Source: Apostichopus japonicus (lineage: Eukaryota > Echinodermata > Holothuroidea > Aspidochirotida > Stichopodidae). Taken from it: 64,000 nucleotides of DNA. Positions 61,101-64,000 of this stretch are shown piece after piece. Position 1 is the stretch's first letter. Each line of letters opens with the position of its first letter. The position numbers and the translations under genes are program-made. The stretch spans positions 16,764,764-16,828,763 of the forward strand of contig NC_092583.1 of assembly GCF_037975245.1 (NCBI RefSeq), read 5' to 3'. Under the pieces are notes generated by a model. It was not told the origin of the DNA, did no database searches, and saw only the letters and a list, made by a program, of their open reading frames with translations.

Positions 61101-64000
61101 GCTAATAGCATGATGAAGATATAGCATTAATAGTTGTCATATATCTAAATCCCCGCGAGCGCAGGAAAACGAAAGAATGGATCCTTCGTTTTAAGTGAGC
61201 TCAAAGCTTAAAAAGAAAAGAGGCTGCATTTTCTTTAAGTCACAGTCAATTTAAATTTACAGCTATAAGTACAAAACCAAATTTTGCTTCGACGATCAAT
61301 TTTGCTTCGTCACAATATAAAAGAAAGTGCCGACAGACATTTTTCCATTTTTTTTTTTAGCTTTCTTCATGGTTTTATTTTTAAATGTTCTGCCATTGCT
61401 TAATCACTATGCATCTGCATATAAATTCATAATTTTTGCGTTGCATTTTATCATTTTCAATTAATACCGGTACCTTTCATCTCCGGAATTAACGAACTGC
61501 AAATGACGTGGCTGGGTCTTTCATCTCTGAATCGTTTCCCGCCATTGCAAAGATATTTTACCGCCATCTCTTGGCTTTAATATAAAGCGATGGTGAATAT
61601 TGCAGCCGAGCGTGTTACTTGAGTCACGGCTGTGCTCATCCATGGCGCCAAATGAATGCTTCATATGGCTGGGAGTTTTACAATAACTTTTTAGAAATGT
61701 ACTTAAAGCTTCAAAATTTGTTCAATGAGTAATAATTGGTGCTCTTCCAATGTTTCCATTTTGCTAAAGATAGGAAACATTTTTGTTCATTCGCCTTTTC
61801 ATGAATTGGTAGGCTGAATTTATCAAATGAACTGAAGAAGAAGAGTAGTGTGCTTTATAAAAAGGGGGGACCCCAACATTGGGGAAGGGATATATATATA
61901 TATTTATTGGGCCTGTATAATTTAAATAATTTGTATGTTGCTTGAGTACCGAATTGCCTCTCTAATCATCACGAACATAAATTTAGTATTATAATTCGAA
62001 TCCTGAATGTCTAAACACACAAGTTATGACTTCTCTCGAATTGCAGGCACAGTCTGTACCATATTGAGGAGTGTAACATATTGTAGGTCACCGATGCGCT
62101 CAAAAAAATATATAGAAGAAATACAAATCTTCATTAAATGCCTGTTCTTTATTCCTTCTTCTTTGTATGTTCTACGCAAGCAGACATAGGCCTACATTCA
62201 AGATGGCCGGTCTATACAGACAGGGAGAAATTCTCAGAACGTTCACTGACCGGTTAACCTACAAAAGAAAAATTCTCAGTTCTTTGTTTCCAAACTTATA
62301 CGCTGTACTCAATTTTATCCTCAAGTTTGTTTCTACAAATCGACAGTGACTTTTTTCCTACTCGCTTTTCCTTCTTTGTCATTCGCTTATGTTAGTCGAT
62401 TTATAGAATGTCTGCCTGCTCGGTGAATGACCCTGCAACCTGTTTGAATCGTCCACCAAATAAAACAAAAATCCATCAGGTTCATGTTTAATATGCAGGC
62501 GCTTCATATACACGCCGCTGCCTCAATTAAGTTATACGCATTGAAGCATGCGTAGCAGACGACACTAATAAGTGAAGCCTGGGGCCCTTATTACAAGTCT
62601 TAAAATAACAGTTGTTCTAAAGTAGCTAATCAATATGGACATAAAAATTGAAAAATCACTGAGTCATATTCAACTTTCAAAAGGATCGTTGAAGAAATTT
62701 GTTTTAAGGCAAGCATGTAGTTAGGCGGCGAAACCCTAAAAGCCCACGCAAGCAGATAAGAGTATAAAGATTGTTGTCATATATAAATGGAAATGCATAT
62801 GTAAAAAGCAGTTTGACGAGAGTATCAAATTACTCCGAAGTTTCATTTAAACATCGACAATATTAGTCGCTGTCTTTTATATCTTACTTGCCTTCCTTGT
62901 GACATTGACGGAATGAAACCATCAAACAGATTAAAACGTCCCCTATTTGAGTCAAAAACTGAGGCACTTCATTTTGACAAGGGGGACTTGTTTCTTTATG
63001 TCTAAAACACCAACGGGGATTTGAGGAACTTTGTGCAAAATTGGATCTAATGAAAGAAGCGAGATTCATTCGATCTTAGATTAGGGAAGAAAAAAAGTAT
63101 TATAAATCAGTATTAAGGTCAGAAGAGAGGTTTCCGGTCAGTGTGAGTTCATTAACGGTTGCCATTCATTAGACTAATTTTATCACTTGACAGTAAATGT
63201 TGATATTGGTTAAAGATAAAGAAACGTATAGTTATACAACAGCAAAGATGAAACTTAACACAAATTAGTGTATTGCCTCACAGCATCAACGTGAATTCTT
63301 CCATGGTCTTAAAATATTATTACAAATACACTCGTGACTAAAGTCTCATTGACAAACTTAATTTGCATAATGCGAGGGTGCATCAAATTAAATCCAGATA
63401 CCATCCTCCATGAAACTTAATATTGATGACTAACTAAGCCGGTCGACAGATATGCCAGATTCTGGAGATTTATAAGGAGAATTGGAAATTGTCTCTGACA
63501 GGAATACAAGGCGGAGTAAGAAGATGGGGGATGGATTTGGGGTTTATCAAGGAAAAGGTGTGACTCATTCGGAATTAGAGTTACAGGCCAACGGTTTCAC
63601 TGAGAAAGCGTAATTAAGATATAACTATAACAGTTTGATATTCTCCCGTGATTCCATTTTGAAATTTCTGATAATATTTTTAACGCTTAATCTTGCAAAG
63701 TAATTTTGAAAGTTTTATGAATTTGGTTATGGAGAAATTTCCGAAAATAATAAGGTTCTGTGTACACAACTATATTTGCAAGTATGAAGCGATTAAGGCC
63801 ATGCATTTTTCATATGCTATGCCTGATAAATTATTACTTGACTTCGAAAAAGACGGTAAGAGAGTACTGTGGAATTTCCAACTTAACATGAAAGAAATGT
63901 AATGATAAGTGTGGAACGCGAGGAAGGACAATTAGTTTAAATTTACTCTATAAAAGGATTATTTAATCGTAATCAAATTGGTCTTTCTCATCTTGTTTTC
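55166..64000. other. Gene desert: no coding or RNA gene recognised
   Basis: Nearly 9 kb of AT-rich sequence with only scattered T runs (56037-56054), one G run (56742-56752) and a short (TA)n near 61892. Open frames are all under 90 residues, without domains, signal peptides or paired splice sites. Confidence 0.45.

Noticed and set aside
1-64000. CRISPR array, bacterial operon or phage
   Set aside because: There are no regularly spaced repeats and no compact gene strings; GT-AG introns, a pol III tRNA and animal gene families show nuclear animal DNA.

Overview
The window is eukaryotic, from an animal genome. Coding sequence is sparse and AT-rich, split by GT-AG introns, and embedded in short inverted-repeat transposons, (TA)n microsatellites and unusually many long G or C homopolymers. 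The gene set (p75-type neurotrophin receptor, RNF41, ODC-like enzyme, heparan sulfate 3-O-sulfotransferase relative, LDLa-domain secreted protein) fits an invertebrate deuterostome, perhaps an echinoderm. That placement is inference; the species cannot be read from the sequence.

Layout. At 1-6200 there is one probable tubulin-family first exon on the minus strand (2245-2337) among old inverted-repeat elements. At 6408-11233 (+) a complete seven-exon ornithine-decarboxylase-like gene has consistent splice phases, but two substrate or cofactor contacts are changed and the C-terminal tail is missing. Its introns hold a U2-snRNA-like fragment and two MITEs with clear target-site duplications. At 11240-18500 there is no gene, only repeats, including a 1.5 kb hAT-like element. 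At 18538-19919 (+) a 3-O-sulfotransferase-like gene is broken at a 15-G run and lacks the catalytic segment. At 23939-24898 (+) lies an intact RNF41/NRDP1 coding exon. A 410-bp hAT MITE lies at 28040-28449, and an ETS/YY1-type promoter with a 30-codon ORF at 29807-29920.

At 31617-35403 (-) a four-exon gene encodes a secreted acidic protein with Ser-Gly glycosaminoglycan-type sites and three C-terminal LDLa modules. The interval 38563-42415 is a nest of hAT-like elements ending 10 bp before an intact tRNA-Leu(UAA) gene, which has a decayed copy about 310 bp downstream. At 44391-48151 (-) lies a four-exon p75NTR/NGFR orthologue with four cysteine-rich domains, a strikingly conserved transmembrane helix and a death domain. 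From 48152 to 64000 I recognise no gene.

The genes do not form an operon-like unit. A loose theme of extracellular matrix and signalling (GAG sulfation, a putative proteoglycan core, a neurotrophin-type receptor) is noted, but there is no evidence that they act together. The most interesting items are the altered ODC-like enzyme, the LDLa proteoglycan-like protein, the conserved p75NTR transmembrane segment, and the poly-G-bearing MITE families with intact 8-bp target-site duplications.
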